DNA from: Pseudomonas sp. W4I3
GTDB lineage: Bacteria > Pseudomonadota > Gammaproteobacteria > Pseudomonadales > Pseudomonadaceae
DNA: 64,000 nt
NCBI RefSeq assembly: GCF_030816195.1
Contig: NZ_JAUSXS010000001.1
Location: 4,735,501-4,799,500, forward strand
Direction: 5' to 3'
Part shown: positions 24,718 through 33,626 of the stretch, piece by piece
Layout of the letters: every line of letters begins with the position of its first letter
Position numbering within the stretch: position 1 is the first letter of the stretch
The notes under the pieces: generated by a model
The model's input: only the letters and a program-made list of their open reading frames with translations
Database searches by the model: none
What the model was told of the DNA's origin: nothing
Program-made: the position numbers and the translations under genes

Positions 24718-26004
24718 GTGGAAGCACATTTGATGGAATGGCTGAACCTGAGCGTGCGCTGGGTTCACATGATCACCGGCGTCGCCTGGATCGGCGCTTC
24801 TTTCTACTTCGTCTGGCTGGAAAACAACCTCAATCGCGTCAACCCCAAGAGCGGCCTGGCCGGTGACTTGTGGGCGATTCACGGTGGCGGCATCTACCAC
24901 CTGGAAAAGTACAAACTGGCCCCGCCGACCATGCCGGACAACCTGCACTGGTTCAAATGGGAAGCCTATTTCACCTGGATGTCGGGCATTGCGCTGCTGT
25001 GCGTGGTGTTCTACTGGAATCCGACCCTGTACCTGCTCGCCCCTGGCAGCAGCCTGAGCGGCACTGAAGGCGTACTGCTGGGCATCGGCTCACTGTTTGC
25101 CGGCTGGTTCATCTACTCCTTTCTCTGCGACTCGGCCCTGGGCAAGCGCCCTGCCCTGCTCGGTTTGATCCTGTTCGTGCTGTTGATTGCGGCGGCCTAC
25201 GGCTTCAGCAAGGTATTCAGCGGCCGTGGCGCCTACCTGCATGTGGGGGCGGTGATCGGTACGATCATGGTCGGCAACGTGTTCCGCATCATCATGCCCG
25301 CGCAGCGCGCACTGGTGGCGGCCATCGCCGAGAACCGCACACCCGACCCGGCGCTGCCGGCCAAGGGTTTGCTGCGCTCGCGGCACAACAACTACTTCAC
25401 CCTGCCGGTGCTGTTCATCATGATCAGCAACCACTTCCCGAGCACCTATGGCAGCCACTACAACTGGCTGATCCTGGCCGGGATCGCCGTGGCGGCGGTG
25501 TTGGTGCGGCACTACTTCAACACCCGGCATAACAGCCAGAAGTATGCATGGACCTTACCGGTGGGCGCGCTGGCAATGATCAGCCTGGCGTACGTGACCG
25601 GGCCAAAACCCGCCGAGCCGATCGCCAAGGCACCGGCGGCCATCGAGTACCAGCCGTTGCCGGAAACCGCGCTGGGTGGTGGTTTGAAAAAACCGGCCGA
25701 GCCTGCCGCTCCTGCGGCCGAACCGGCACCGGCCCAGGCCAGCACCGATTTTGGCCAGGTGCACAACGTGATCGAACAGCGCTGTACCGTGTGCCATTCG
25801 GCCAAGCCCACCAGCCCGTTGTTCAGCACCGCACCAGCGGGGGTGATGTTCGACACGCCGGAGCAGATCCAGCAACAAGCGGCGCGCATCCAGGCGCAAG
25901 CCGTGGCCAGCCAGATCATGCCGCTGGGCAACATCACCCAGATGACCCAGCAGGAGCGGGATCTGATTGGCACCTGGATCAACCAGGGGGCGCGTACCAA
26001 TTAA
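24718..26004 (+). CDS. puuD: membrane urate hydroxylase PuuD with C-terminal cytochrome c
   Basis: A 428-residue protein of the PuuD family (urate to 5-hydroxyisourate, the step upstream of UraH). The first 300 residues carry about eight membrane helices with His-rich helix ends (WVHMITGVAWIGASFYF). A Pro/Ala-rich linker follows, then a cytochrome c domain with the haem site CTVCH (about residues 356-360) and an axial Met in QIMPLGNITQMT. This lets electrons pass to the respiratory chain instead of making hydrogen peroxide as uricase does. The start is GTG 24718 with GAGAGG upstream; an ATG five codons later is an alternative. Confidence 0.93.
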   Translation: MEAHLMEWLNLSVRWVHMITGVAWIGASFYFVWLENNLNRVNPKSGLAGDLWAIHGGGIYHLEKYKLAPPTMPDNLHWFKWEAYFTWMSGIALLCVVFYWNPTLYLLAPGSSLSGTEGVLLGIGSLFAGWFIYSFLCDSALGKRPALLGLILFVLLIAAAYGFSKVFSGRGAYLHVGAVIGTIMVGNVFRIIMPAQRALVAAIAENRTPDPALPAKGLLRSRHNNYFTLPVLFIMISNHFPSTYGSHYNWLILAGIAVAAVLVRHYFNTRHNSQKYAWTLPVGALAMISLAYVTGPKPAEPIAKAPAAIEYQPLPETALGGGLKKPAEPAAPAAEPAPAQASTDFGQVHNVIEQRCTVCHSAKPTSPLFSTAPAGVMFDTPEQIQQQAARIQAQAVASQIMPLGNITQMTQQERDLIGTWINQGARTN

Positions 26005-26023
26005 CTGATTCACAGAGATCCAA

Positions 26024-26112
26024 TGTGGGAGGGGGCTTGCTCCCGATGGCGGTGGTTCAGTCACAGATACGTTGAATGACACACCGCTATCGGGAGCAAG
26101 CCCCCTCCCACA
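26024..26112. repeat. REP-type inverted pair (GGGAGGGGGCTTG class)
   Basis: TGTGGGAGGGGGCTTGCTCC at the left edge and its reverse complement at the right edge enclose about 40 bases between puuD and the permease gene. Confidence 0.88.
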
Positions 26113-26180
26113 GGGGATCGGCAGTGTTTTGAACATTGCGCTCCACACAACACAAAAATAAAAAAGATTCGAGGTGTTGC

Positions 26181-27527
26181 ATGTCCCAGTTAGAAACGCA
26201 GAACCCTGCCGCGCCCGCCATGGTGCGGCTGCCCCTCTTGCAACTGATTCTGGTAGGCCTGCAACACGTCTTGCTGATGTACGGCGGTGCCGTCGCCGTG
26301 CCCCTGATCATTGGCCAGGCCGCCGGGCTGAGCCGTGAAGAAATCGCCTTCCTGATCAACGCCGACCTGTTGGTCGCCGGCATCGCCACCATGGTGCAGT
26401 CGTTCGGCATCGGCCCGGTGGGTATTCGCATGCCGGTGATGATGGGCGCCAGCTTCGCCGCCGTCGGCAGCATGGTCGCCATGGCCGGCATGCCCGGTAT
26501 CGGCTTGCAGGGGATCTTCGGCGCAACCATCGCCGCCGGGTTCTTCGGCATGCTCATCGCGCCGTTCATGTCCAAGGTCGTGCGTTTTTTCCCGCCGCTG
26601 GTGACCGGTACCGTGATTACCGCCATCGGCCTTTCGCTGTTTCCCGTGGCCGTGAACTGGGCCGGTGGCGGCAGCGCCGCCGCTACGTTCGGCTCGCCGG
26701 TGTACCTGGCGATTGCCGCGCTGGTGCTGGGCACCATCCTGCTGATCAACCGCTTCATGCGTGGCTTCTGGGTGAATATCTCGGTGCTGATCGGCATGGG
26801 CCTGGGCTACGCACTGTGTGGCACCCTCGGCATGGTCGACCTCAGCGGCCTGGCCCAGGCGCCGTGGGTGCAGGTGGTGACGCCGCTGCACTTCGGCATG
26901 CCCACGTTCGAGTTGGCGCCGATCCTGTCGATGTGCCTGGTGGTGGTGATCATTTTTGTCGAATCCACCGGGATGTTCCTCGCCTTGGGCAAGATCACCG
27001 GCCAAGACGTCACGCCGAAGATGCTGCGCCGTGGTTTGCTGTGTGACGCCGGCGCGTCATTCTTTGCCGGTTTCTTCAATACCTTCACCCACTCCTCGTT
27101 CGCGCAGAACATCGGCCTGGTACAGATGACCGGCGTGCGCTGCCGCTCGGTCACGATCATGGCCGGGGCATTCCTGATTGTACTGAGCCTGTTGCCCAAG
27201 GCCGCCTACCTGGTGGCCTCGATTCCACCGGCGGTACTGGGCGGTGCGGCGATTGCGATGTTCGGTATGGTCGCGGCGACCGGCATCAAGATCCTGCAGG
27301 AAGCCGACATCGCCGACCGGCGCAACCAGTTGCTGGTGGCGGTGAGCATCGGCATGGGCCTGATCCCGGTGGTGCGTCCGGAGTTCTTCGCACAATTGCC
27401 GTTATGGATGAGCCCGATCACCCACAGCGGCATCGCCATGGCCACCCTCAGCGCCTTGTCCCTGAACATCCTGTTCAACATTCTCGGCGGTGCAGAACGC
27501 CCTGCCGTTGAGCACGCCCACAGCTGA
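26181..27527 (+). CDS. urate/xanthine permease, NCS2 family
   Basis: A 448-residue importer with about 14 membrane helices. It begins MSQLETQNPAAP after GAGG. Family motifs: LLQLILVGLQHVLLMYGGAVAVPLI, MPVMMGASFAAVGSM, IIFVESTGMFLALGKITGQ (the substrate-binding helix 8) and FNTFTHSSFAQNIGLVQMTG (helix 10). The last two are those of the xanthine/urate branch (XanQ, UacT). It lies between the urate hydroxylase gene and the Tsx-like channel gene, so urate is the likely substrate, though xanthine is equally allowed by the motifs. Confidence 0.92.
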   Translation: MSQLETQNPAAPAMVRLPLLQLILVGLQHVLLMYGGAVAVPLIIGQAAGLSREEIAFLINADLLVAGIATMVQSFGIGPVGIRMPVMMGASFAAVGSMVAMAGMPGIGLQGIFGATIAAGFFGMLIAPFMSKVVRFFPPLVTGTVITAIGLSLFPVAVNWAGGGSAAATFGSPVYLAIAALVLGTILLINRFMRGFWVNISVLIGMGLGYALCGTLGMVDLSGLAQAPWVQVVTPLHFGMPTFELAPILSMCLVVVIIFVESTGMFLALGKITGQDVTPKMLRRGLLCDAGASFFAGFFNTFTHSSFAQNIGLVQMTGVRCRSVTIMAGAFLIVLSLLPKAAYLVASIPPAVLGGAAIAMFGMVAATGIKILQEADIADRRNQLLVAVSIGMGLIPVVRPEFFAQLPLWMSPITHSGIAMATLSALSLNILFNILGGAERPAVEHAHS

Positions 27528-27634
27528 AGCTGTGCCCCATCGTCGCCTGGTGCGCGCTGTAACGGCGCACTTGAGCCCAGACGTGGGAGCCAGTATTCTC
27601 CGCGCCCGCTTGAATCGACGGTTTTTTATCGCCT

Positions 27635-27650
27635 TGGCGCGGCTTTTGCT
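27635..27650 (+). promoter_or_regulatory. sigma54-type promoter candidate before the Tsx-like gene
   Basis: TGGCGCGGCTTTTGCT matches TGGCAC-N5-TTGCW with one change in the -24 element. Predicted initiation near 27661 leaves a leader of about 95 bases. Confidence 0.6.
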
Positions 27651-27662
27651 ACAGGCATAAAG

Positions 27663-27674
27663 TTGACCAGTCAG
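27663..27674. promoter_or_regulatory. TTGACCAGTCAG element before the Tsx-like gene
   Basis: Differs by one base from the element at 21354-21365 upstream of puuE. It falls at or just after the predicted sigma54 start, where a repressor would block transcription. The 229-bp gap 27528-27756 holds nothing else recognised. Confidence 0.45.
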
Positions 27675-27756
27675 ACGAGTTCTTCAGCAAATCCAAAGGC
27701 GCCACACCAGAGCGCCAGATTACAAAAAACATAAAACTTTAACTCGGGAGCACCGA

Positions 27757-28542
27757 ATGAAACCTATGTTCAAAGGCCTGATGCTGGCGGGATCCCTGCA
27801 GGCCGGTGGCCAAGCCGTGGCCGGCGATTTGTTGCAGTGGCAGAACAACAGCCTGACGTATCTGTGGGGCAAGAGCTTTACCGTCAACCCGCAGATCCAG
27901 CAGACCGTCACGTTCGAACATGCCGACGCGTGGAAATACGGCGACAACTTCTTCTTCCTCGACCGCATCTTTTACAACGGCAAGGAAGACGGCAACGTCG
28001 GCCCGAATACCTACTATGGCGAGTTCAGCCCACGGTTGTCGTTCGGCAAGATTCTCGACAAGGATTTGTCATTCGGCCCGATCAAGGATGTATTGCTGGC
28101 CTTCACTTACGAGTTCGGCGAAGGCGACAACGAGTCGTACCTGCTGGGCCCGGCGTTTGATTTGAATATTCCGGGCTTCGACTACTTCCAGTTGAACTTC
28201 TACCAGCGCCAGACCGAGGGCAACCGCCCGGGTGACGGCGTGTGGCAGATCACGCCGGTATGGTCGTACACCATTCCCGTGGGCAACTCCGATGTGCTGA
28301 TCGACGGCTTCATGGACTGGGTGGTGGACAACGACAAGAACGCCCGCGGCACTTACCACGCCAACCTGCACTTCAACCCTCAGGTTAAATACGACCTGGG
28401 CAAGGCGCTGCATTGGGGCGACAAACAGTTGTATGTGGGCTTTGAATACGACTACTGGAAAAACAAGTACGGGATTGAGGATTCGGGTGCGTTCAAGACG
28501 ACTCAGGATACGGCGAGCTTCCTGGTCAAGTATCACTTCTGA
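27757..28542 (+). CDS. Tsx-like nucleoside-specific outer-membrane channel
   Basis: A 261-residue beta-barrel protein with a short signal peptide (MKPMFKGLMLAGSLQAGGQAVAG, cleavage after AVA). The mature part has alternating aromatic strands, an aromatic-rich N-terminal QWQNNSLTYLWG typical of the OmpK/Tsx family, and a C-terminal Phe (LVKYHF) for BAM recognition. Its place after the urate permease gene suggests that it brings purines or nucleosides across the outer membrane. The start ATG 27757 has a weak GGGAG upstream. The substrate is inferred from the neighbours. Confidence 0.88.
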   Translation: MKPMFKGLMLAGSLQAGGQAVAGDLLQWQNNSLTYLWGKSFTVNPQIQQTVTFEHADAWKYGDNFFFLDRIFYNGKEDGNVGPNTYYGEFSPRLSFGKILDKDLSFGPIKDVLLAFTYEFGEGDNESYLLGPAFDLNIPGFDYFQLNFYQRQTEGNRPGDGVWQITPVWSYTIPVGNSDVLIDGFMDWVVDNDKNARGTYHANLHFNPQVKYDLGKALHWGDKQLYVGFEYDYWKNKYGIEDSGAFKTTQDTASFLVKYHF

Positions 28543-28562
28543 TTGAACACCGCAGGTCAAAA

Positions 28563-28651
28563 TGTGGGAGGGGGCTTGCCCCCGATAGCAGTGTGTCAGT
28601 CAACATATCAGTGACTGAACCACCGCAATCGGGGGCAAGCCCCCTCCCACA
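28563..28651. repeat. REP-type inverted pair (GGGAGGGGGCTTG class)
   Basis: Left and right arms are reverse complements around about 45 bases. It lies between convergent tsx-like and patatin genes and ends 1 base from the latter's stop. Confidence 0.88.
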
Positions 28652-28652
28652 T

Positions 28653-29783
28653 TCAGTTCAGCGTCAGGCCGAGGAATCGCGACAGTTCCTCGCGCTTGGC
28701 CAGCGCATCTTTGCGCCCCAGCTCGATCAGCTCGCTGCAGTACCCCGCCTCGAACAGCAAGTAACTCAACACCCCTGCCCCACTGGTCTTGGTCGCTCCA
28801 GGCCCCCGCAAGAACATGCGCAACGCCGCTGGCAGTTCCTGCCGGTGCCGCGCCGCGATTTCGTCGATCGGCTGGCTGGGCGCAATCACCAACACGTCAA
28901 CTGCCGCCACGCCGGGCGAGGCATGGCTGAATTGATTCAAGCGTTCCAGCAATTCGATATCGCTTTCCAGGCTGTCGATGAATGTGCTGTTGAGCATGTG
29001 CCCACCGATTTGCGCGAGTGTCGGTTCCTGACCGGTGTAGGTGCGCGGTGCCGACGGTTCATTGCCGCGTGGGTTACCGCTGACGCCCACCACCAGCACG
29101 CGACTCGCGCCCAGGTGCAAGGCCGGGCTGATCGGCGCCGACTGGCGAACGGCGCCGTCACCGAAAAATTCCTGGTCGAGTTTCACCGGGGCAAACAGCA
29201 AGGGAATCGCCGAACTGGCCAGCAAGTGTTCGACCGTAAGTTGGGTCGGCACGCCGATCCGCCGATGGCGCAGCCAGGGGTCGATGGTTCCGCCGCCTTG
29301 GTAGAAGGTCACCGCCTGCCCGGATTCATAGCCGAACGCGGTGACCGCCACGGCCTGCAGATGCTTGAGCCGGATGGCTTCGTCGATGCCCGCCAGGTGC
29401 AGTTTGTCCTGCAGCAGCTCGCGCAGCGGTGAACTGTCGAGCAAGGCCACCGGCAACTGCCGGCCCAGGCCCAACAGGCTATGAATGAAGAAGCGGCTCG
29501 CCTGGCGGATCACGCCCGGCCAGTCGCTGCGCAGCACCCGATGGCTGCGAAAGCCTTGCCAGAATGCCGTAAGGCGTTCGATAGCGGCGGTGAAATCAGT
29601 CGCGCCACTGGCCAGGCTGACCGCATTGATCGCTCCGGCCGAGGTGCCGACGATCACCGCAAATGGATTCGGCGCCCCCGGCGGCAGCAACTCGGCAATC
29701 GCCGCCAACACCCCCACCTGATACGCCGCTCGCGCCCCGCCGCCGGAAAGAATCAAGCCTGTGACCGGTTCAGCTGGGCGCAT
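28653..29783 (-). CDS. patatin-like phospholipase
   Basis: A 376-residue protein with the patatin Ser/Asp dyad: glycine-rich oxyanion loop LILSGGGARAAYQVG at residues 9-23, nucleophile GTSAGAINA (about residues 47-55), and the Asp motif FFGDGAVRQSAP (about 205). It probably cleaves phospholipid or lysophospholipid acyl chains. No signal peptide, so it is cytoplasmic or delivered by another route. The gene follows the LpxL-type gene on the same strand by 29 bp, so the two may be co-transcribed, linking lipid turnover with lipid A acylation. Confidence 0.93.
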   Translation of the reverse strand: MRPAEPVTGLILSGGGARAAYQVGVLAAIAELLPPGAPNPFAVIVGTSAGAINAVSLASGATDFTAAIERLTAFWQGFRSHRVLRSDWPGVIRQASRFFIHSLLGLGRQLPVALLDSSPLRELLQDKLHLAGIDEAIRLKHLQAVAVTAFGYESGQAVTFYQGGGTIDPWLRHRRIGVPTQLTVEHLLASSAIPLLFAPVKLDQEFFGDGAVRQSAPISPALHLGASRVLVVGVSGNPRGNEPSAPRTYTGQEPTLAQIGGHMLNSTFIDSLESDIELLERLNQFSHASPGVAAVDVLVIAPSQPIDEIAARHRQELPAALRMFLRGPGATKTSGAGVLSYLLFEAGYCSELIELGRKDALAKREELSRFLGLTLN

Positions 29784-29812
29784 TGCATCACTCCATGTGG
29801 GAAAAGGAAGTC

Positions 29813-30748
29813 TTACCGACGGCGTTTTTCGTACAGCTTGGGTTCACCCGGTGGCCGGCTCTTGAAGCGGCGGTGGGTCCACAGGTACTGCTCGGGGCAC
29901 TCGCGAACCGAGGCTTCGACCCACTGGTTGATGCGCAGGCAGTCGATCTCGTCCGTCTCGCCGGGAAAATCGGTGAGCGGCGCATGGATCACCAGACGGT
30001 AGCCGCTGCCATCGGCCAGGCGCTCCTGGGTGAACGGCACCACCAGCGCCTTGCCCAGGCGCGCAAACTTGCTGGTGGCCGTGACGGTGGCGGCCTGGAT
30101 GCCGAACAGCGGCACGAAGATACTTTGCTTGGCGCCGTAGTCCTGGTCCGGCGCGTACCAGATCGCGCGACCGGCGCGCAGCAGCTTGAGCATGCCGCGC
30201 ACGTCATCGCGCTCGACAGCCAGGGAATCGAGGTTGTGGCGCTCCCGGCCACGGCGCTGGATGAAGTCGAACAGCGGGTTGCCGTGCTCGCGGTACATGC
30301 CGTCGATGGTGTGCTTTTGCCCGAGCAGGGCGGCGCCGATTTCCAGGGTGGTGAAGTGCAAGGCCATCAGGATCACACCCTTGCCTTCCAATTGCGCCTG
30401 GGTGAGATGCTCCAACCCTTGCACATGGGCCAGCCGCGCCAGGCGCGGCTTGGGCCACCACCAGCTCATGGCCATCTCGAAGAAGGCGATACCGGTGGAG
30501 GCAAAGTTTTCCTTGAGCAGGCGTTTGCGCTCCTTGGCGGACTTCTCCGGGAAGCACAACTCCAGGTTGCGCGCGGCGATGCGGCGCCGCTCGCCGGCCA
30601 CGCGGTACATGCCCGCCCCCAGCAGGCGACCAATGGTCAGCAGTACGCGGTACGGCAGCTGGGTGACCAGCCACAGCAGGCCCAGCCCCAGCCATAATGG
30701 CCAAAAACGCGGGTGCAGAAATACAGCTCGAAAACGCGGGCGATCCAT
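29813..30748 (-). CDS. lpxL: lipid A biosynthesis lauroyl acyltransferase, LpxL/HtrB type
   Basis: A 311-residue inner-membrane enzyme adding a secondary acyl chain to Kdo-lipid A. Visible: N-terminal membrane anchor (RFWPLWLGLGLLWLVTQLP), the family catalytic HX4E in LHFTTLEIG, then MYREHGNPLFD and APDQDYGAKQSIFVPLFG. The start at MDRPRFRAVF (30748) is preferred to a frame seven codons longer. It is divergent from minC with a 119-bp gap. LpxL versus LpxM-type specificity cannot be settled by motif alone. Confidence 0.9.
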   Translation of the reverse strand: MDRPRFRAVFLHPRFWPLWLGLGLLWLVTQLPYRVLLTIGRLLGAGMYRVAGERRRIAARNLELCFPEKSAKERKRLLKENFASTGIAFFEMAMSWWWPKPRLARLAHVQGLEHLTQAQLEGKGVILMALHFTTLEIGAALLGQKHTIDGMYREHGNPLFDFIQRRGRERHNLDSLAVERDDVRGMLKLLRAGRAIWYAPDQDYGAKQSIFVPLFGIQAATVTATSKFARLGKALVVPFTQERLADGSGYRLVIHAPLTDFPGETDEIDCLRINQWVEASVRECPEQYLWTHRRFKSRPPGEPKLYEKRRR

Positions 30749-30867
30749 TACAGATTCCGGTAAAGACAAGGGCCGCGCATTCTACAACGGTTCGACTCGG
30801 CTTGCGGCGGGTGAGTGTTCTCGTTATAAGTCTCGACACTTTTCGTGACAAGCCGCTTTTGCCGACC

Positions 30868-31605
30868 ATGAGCCAAACCGAACCGCTAGACCAAGATCCC
30901 GTGTTCCAGCTGAAGGGCAGCATGCTCGCCATTACTGTGCTGGAACTGGCCCGCAATGACCTCGACGCCCTCGACCGCCAACTGGCCGCCAAGGTCGCCC
31001 TGGCACCGAACTTTTTCAATAATGCCCCGCTGGTGCTGGCCCTGGACAAACTCCCGGCCGGCCAAGGCGTCATCGACCTGCCCGGGCTGATGCGCGTGTG
31101 CCGCTCCCACGGTCTGCGCACCCTGGCGATTCGCGCCAGCCGGATCGAAGACATCGCCGCCGCCATCGCCATTGAACTGCCAGTACTGCCGCCGTCCGGT
31201 GCACGCGAGCGTCCACTCGAACCGCCGGTCGGTGAAGAGAAGAAAAAACCGGAAAAACCACCTGAGCCGACGATCAGGCCGACCCGGATCATCACCTCGC
31301 CCGTGCGCGGCGGGCAGCAGATTTACGCCCAGGGCGGCGACCTTGTGGTGGTCTCCTCGGTCAGCCCGGGCGCGGAACTTCTCGCCGACGGTAATATCCA
31401 TGTATACGGCCCGATGCGCGGCCGTGCACTGGCCGGCATCAAGGGTGATACCAAGGCGCGTATTTTCTGCCAGCAGTTGACCGCTGAGCTGGTTTCCATC
31501 GCGGGTCAGTACAAGGTTTCCGAAGATTTGCGCCGTGATCCGCTGTGGGGGGCTTCGGTGCAGGTCAACCTGTCGGGCGATGTGTTGAACATCATCCGTC
31601 TTTAA
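30868..31605 (+). CDS. minC: septum site-determining protein MinC
   Basis: A 245-residue division inhibitor that blocks FtsZ assembly away from mid-cell. N-terminal FtsZ-binding domain (FQLKGSMLAITVLELA), a Pro/Lys-rich linker (about residues 110-140), and the C-terminal beta-helix domain that binds MinD (RGGQQIYAQGGDLVVVSSVSPGAELLADGNIHVYG). The start MSQTEPLDQD at 30868 is chosen because a longer frame reads back into the lpxL promoter. A 201-bp gap separates it from minD. Confidence 0.97.
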   Translation: MSQTEPLDQDPVFQLKGSMLAITVLELARNDLDALDRQLAAKVALAPNFFNNAPLVLALDKLPAGQGVIDLPGLMRVCRSHGLRTLAIRASRIEDIAAAIAIELPVLPPSGARERPLEPPVGEEKKKPEKPPEPTIRPTRIITSPVRGGQQIYAQGGDLVVVSSVSPGAELLADGNIHVYGPMRGRALAGIKGDTKARIFCQQLTAELVSIAGQYKVSEDLRRDPLWGASVQVNLSGDVLNIIRL

Positions 31606-31690
31606 CGGATACTGCCGCATTTTCCAAGCATCTCTAGACTCTGATAGCAAAGCGAAACTGGCAATACTTGCGTAGGACTATTTGAAAGTA

Positions 31691-31806
31691 GGGTGTTTCC
31701 CCTGGGGAAAACCTGGCTTTCCCCTACACAGGCTGTCCGCCTGCAGCGAGTTTCAAGAGATGTTTTTCAGGGACCGAAAGTCCTTTTTCCTTAGGGGTGA
31801 AACACC
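31691..31806 (+). promoter_or_regulatory. structured minD leader: SD-pairing arm and terminator-like hairpin
   Basis: GGTGTTTCCCCT (31692-31703) can pair with AGGGGTGAAACACC (31793-31806, one bulged T), which contains the minD ribosome site and ends directly at the TTG start. TTTCCCCTGGGGAAAA also folds at the left side, and GGACCGAAAGTCC followed by five T (31770-31788) is a small terminator-like hairpin. The structures look mutually exclusive, so minD translation or read-through may be controlled. Confidence 0.4.
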
Positions 31807-32619
31807 TTGGCCAAGATTCTCGTGGTTACATCCGGCAAGGGTGGTGTGGGTAAGACCACCACCAGCGCCGCTATCGGTACCGGCCTCGCTCTGCGCGGCC
31901 ACAAGACAGTCATCGTCGACTTCGACGTGGGTTTGCGTAACCTCGACCTGATCATGGGCTGCGAACGCCGCGTGGTGTACGACTTCGTCAACGTGGTGAA
32001 CGGCGAAGCCAACCTGCAACAGGCCCTGATCAAGGACAAGCGCCTTGAGAACCTGTACGTGCTGGCCGCCAGCCAGACCCGTGACAAAGATGCGCTGACC
32101 AAAGAAGGCGTAGGCAAAGTCCTCGCCGAGCTGAAAGAAACCTTCGAATACGTGGTGTGCGACTCCCCGGCCGGCATCGAAACCGGTGCTCACCTGGCGA
32201 TGTACTTCGCCGATGAAGCCATCGTCGTGACCAACCCGGAAGTGTCCTCGGTACGTGACTCCGACCGTATGCTCGGCCTGCTGGCCAGCAAGTCCAAGCG
32301 CGCCGAAGAAGGCCAGGACCCGATCAAGGAACACCTGCTGCTGACCCGCTACAACCCTGAGCGTGTCAACAACGGCGAAATGCTCGGCGTTGAAGACGTC
32401 AAGGAAATCCTCGCAGTGACCCTGCTGGGTGTGATTCCGGAGTCCCAGGCCGTCCTGAAAGCTTCCAACCAGGGCGTGCCGGTTATTCTCGACGACCAGA
32501 GCGACGCCGGCCAGGCGTACAGCGATGCCGTTGATCGCCTGCTGGGCAAGACCGTGGAACACCGCTTCCTCGATGTGAAGAAGAAGGGATTCTTCGAGCG
32601 TATCTTTGGAGGCAACTAA
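31807..32619 (+). CDS. minD: septum site-determining ATPase MinD
   Basis: A 270-residue ParA-type ATPase that recruits MinC to the membrane and oscillates with MinE. Deviant Walker A KGGVGKTTTSAAIG starts at about residue 11; Walker B-like VVCDSPAGIE is near 120; the C-terminal amphipathic helix KKKGFFERIFGGN binds the membrane. It starts with TTG at 31807 (MAKILVVTSGKG) after AGGGGTG. It is followed by minE after 3 bases. Confidence 0.98.
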   Translation: MAKILVVTSGKGGVGKTTTSAAIGTGLALRGHKTVIVDFDVGLRNLDLIMGCERRVVYDFVNVVNGEANLQQALIKDKRLENLYVLAASQTRDKDALTKEGVGKVLAELKETFEYVVCDSPAGIETGAHLAMYFADEAIVVTNPEVSSVRDSDRMLGLLASKSKRAEEGQDPIKEHLLLTRYNPERVNNGEMLGVEDVKEILAVTLLGVIPESQAVLKASNQGVPVILDDQSDAGQAYSDAVDRLLGKTVEHRFLDVKKKGFFERIFGGN

Positions 32620-32622
32620 ACA

Positions 32623-32877
32623 ATGAAATTTCTCGACTTCTTTCGTGCCAACAAAAAGCCAAGCACCGCGTCGGTCGCGAAAGAGCGTCTACAGATCATC
32701 GTGGCGCACGAACGCGGCCAACGCAGCACACCGGACTACCTGCCAGCCTTGCAGAAGGAACTGGTCGAGGTGATCCGCAAGTACGTCAATATCGGCAACG
32801 ATGACGTGCATGTCGCCCTGGAAAATGACGGCAGTTGCTCGATTCTGGAACTCAATATCACCCTGCCTGATCGTTAA
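32623..32877 (+). CDS. minE: cell division topological specificity factor MinE
   Basis: An 84-residue protein that stimulates MinD ATPase and confines MinC to the poles. It has the N-terminal membrane-binding helix MKFLDFFRANKKPSTASVAKE, the contact helix RLQIIVAHERGQR and the C-terminal dimer part VIRKYVNIGNDDV. It sits 3 bases after minD and is surely co-translated. A large hairpin follows its stop. Confidence 0.97.
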   Translation: MKFLDFFRANKKPSTASVAKERLQIIVAHERGQRSTPDYLPALQKELVEVIRKYVNIGNDDVHVALENDGSCSILELNITLPDR

Positions 32878-32894
32878 TCGAACAGGCGGCCGCC

Positions 32895-32948
32895 ACGGCG
32901 GCTCGCTCACCTGATCCCTTTACGGGAACCAGGTGGGCGAGCCGCCGT
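32895..32948. terminator. strong 19-bp hairpin between minE and rluA-type gene
   Basis: Bases 32895-32913 pair with 32930-32948 with a single G-U pair, loop of 16 bases. There is no T-run, so it may act as a rho-dependent or messenger-stabilising structure rather than a classic terminator. Confidence 0.6.
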
Positions 32949-32972
32949 TGGCGTTTGTTACGAGGCTGTTTA

Positions 32973-33608
32973 ATGCCGCTGTCCAATATCCACATCCTGC
33001 ATCAGGACGACGCTGTCCTGGTGGTGAACAAGCCGACCCTGTTGCTCTCGGTGCCCGGCCGGGCCGACGACAACAAGGACTGCCTGATTACCCGCCTGCA
33101 GGAAAATGGCTACCCCGAAGCCCGCATCGTTCATCGCCTGGACTGGGAAACCTCGGGCATCATCCTGCTGGCGCGTGACGCGGACACCCACCGCGAACTG
33201 TCCCGCCAGTTTCATGACCGTGAAACAGAAAAGGCCTACACCGCGTTGGCCTGGGGCCAGCCGGAACTGGACAGCGGCAGCATCGACCTGCCATTGCGCT
33301 ATGACCCGCCGACCAAGCCACGTCATGTGGTGGACCACGAATTCGGCAAGCACGCGCTGACCTTCTGGAAGGTGCTGGAACGTTGCGGCGACTGGTGCCG
33401 CGTGGAACTGACGCCGATCACTGGGCGCTCGCACCAGCTGCGCGTACACATGCTGTCCATCGGCCATCCGCTGCTCGGTGATGGCTTGTATGCCCACGAA
33501 CACGCCCTCGCCGCCTGGCCGCGCCTGTGCCTGCACGCGAGCATGCTGAGCTTTACTCATCCGCAAAGCGGCGAGCGCTTGCGTTTCGAGTGCCCCGCGC
33601 CCTTTTAA
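32973..33608 (+). CDS. rluA: RluA-family pseudouridine synthase
   Basis: A 211-residue RNA-modifying enzyme without an S4 domain, the size of RluA (23S rRNA U746 and tRNA U32). Catalytic Asp motif RIVHRLDWETSGIILLARD lies near residues 50-68, and PITGRSHQLRVHM is the second family motif. The start MPLSNIHILHQDD at 32973 is preferred to a frame six codons longer. It follows the minE hairpin. RluA is the best guess, although other short family members exist. Confidence 0.85.
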   Translation: MPLSNIHILHQDDAVLVVNKPTLLLSVPGRADDNKDCLITRLQENGYPEARIVHRLDWETSGIILLARDADTHRELSRQFHDRETEKAYTALAWGQPELDSGSIDLPLRYDPPTKPRHVVDHEFGKHALTFWKVLERCGDWCRVELTPITGRSHQLRVHMLSIGHPLLGDGLYAHEHALAAWPRLCLHASMLSFTHPQSGERLRFECPAPF

Positions 33609-33626
33609 GCAGCGCACAGAACCAAA

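Noticed and set aside
31682..31951. 89-residue frame in the minC-minD gap
   Set aside because: It reads through the minD start in another frame with no family match; the gap is better explained as structured leader.
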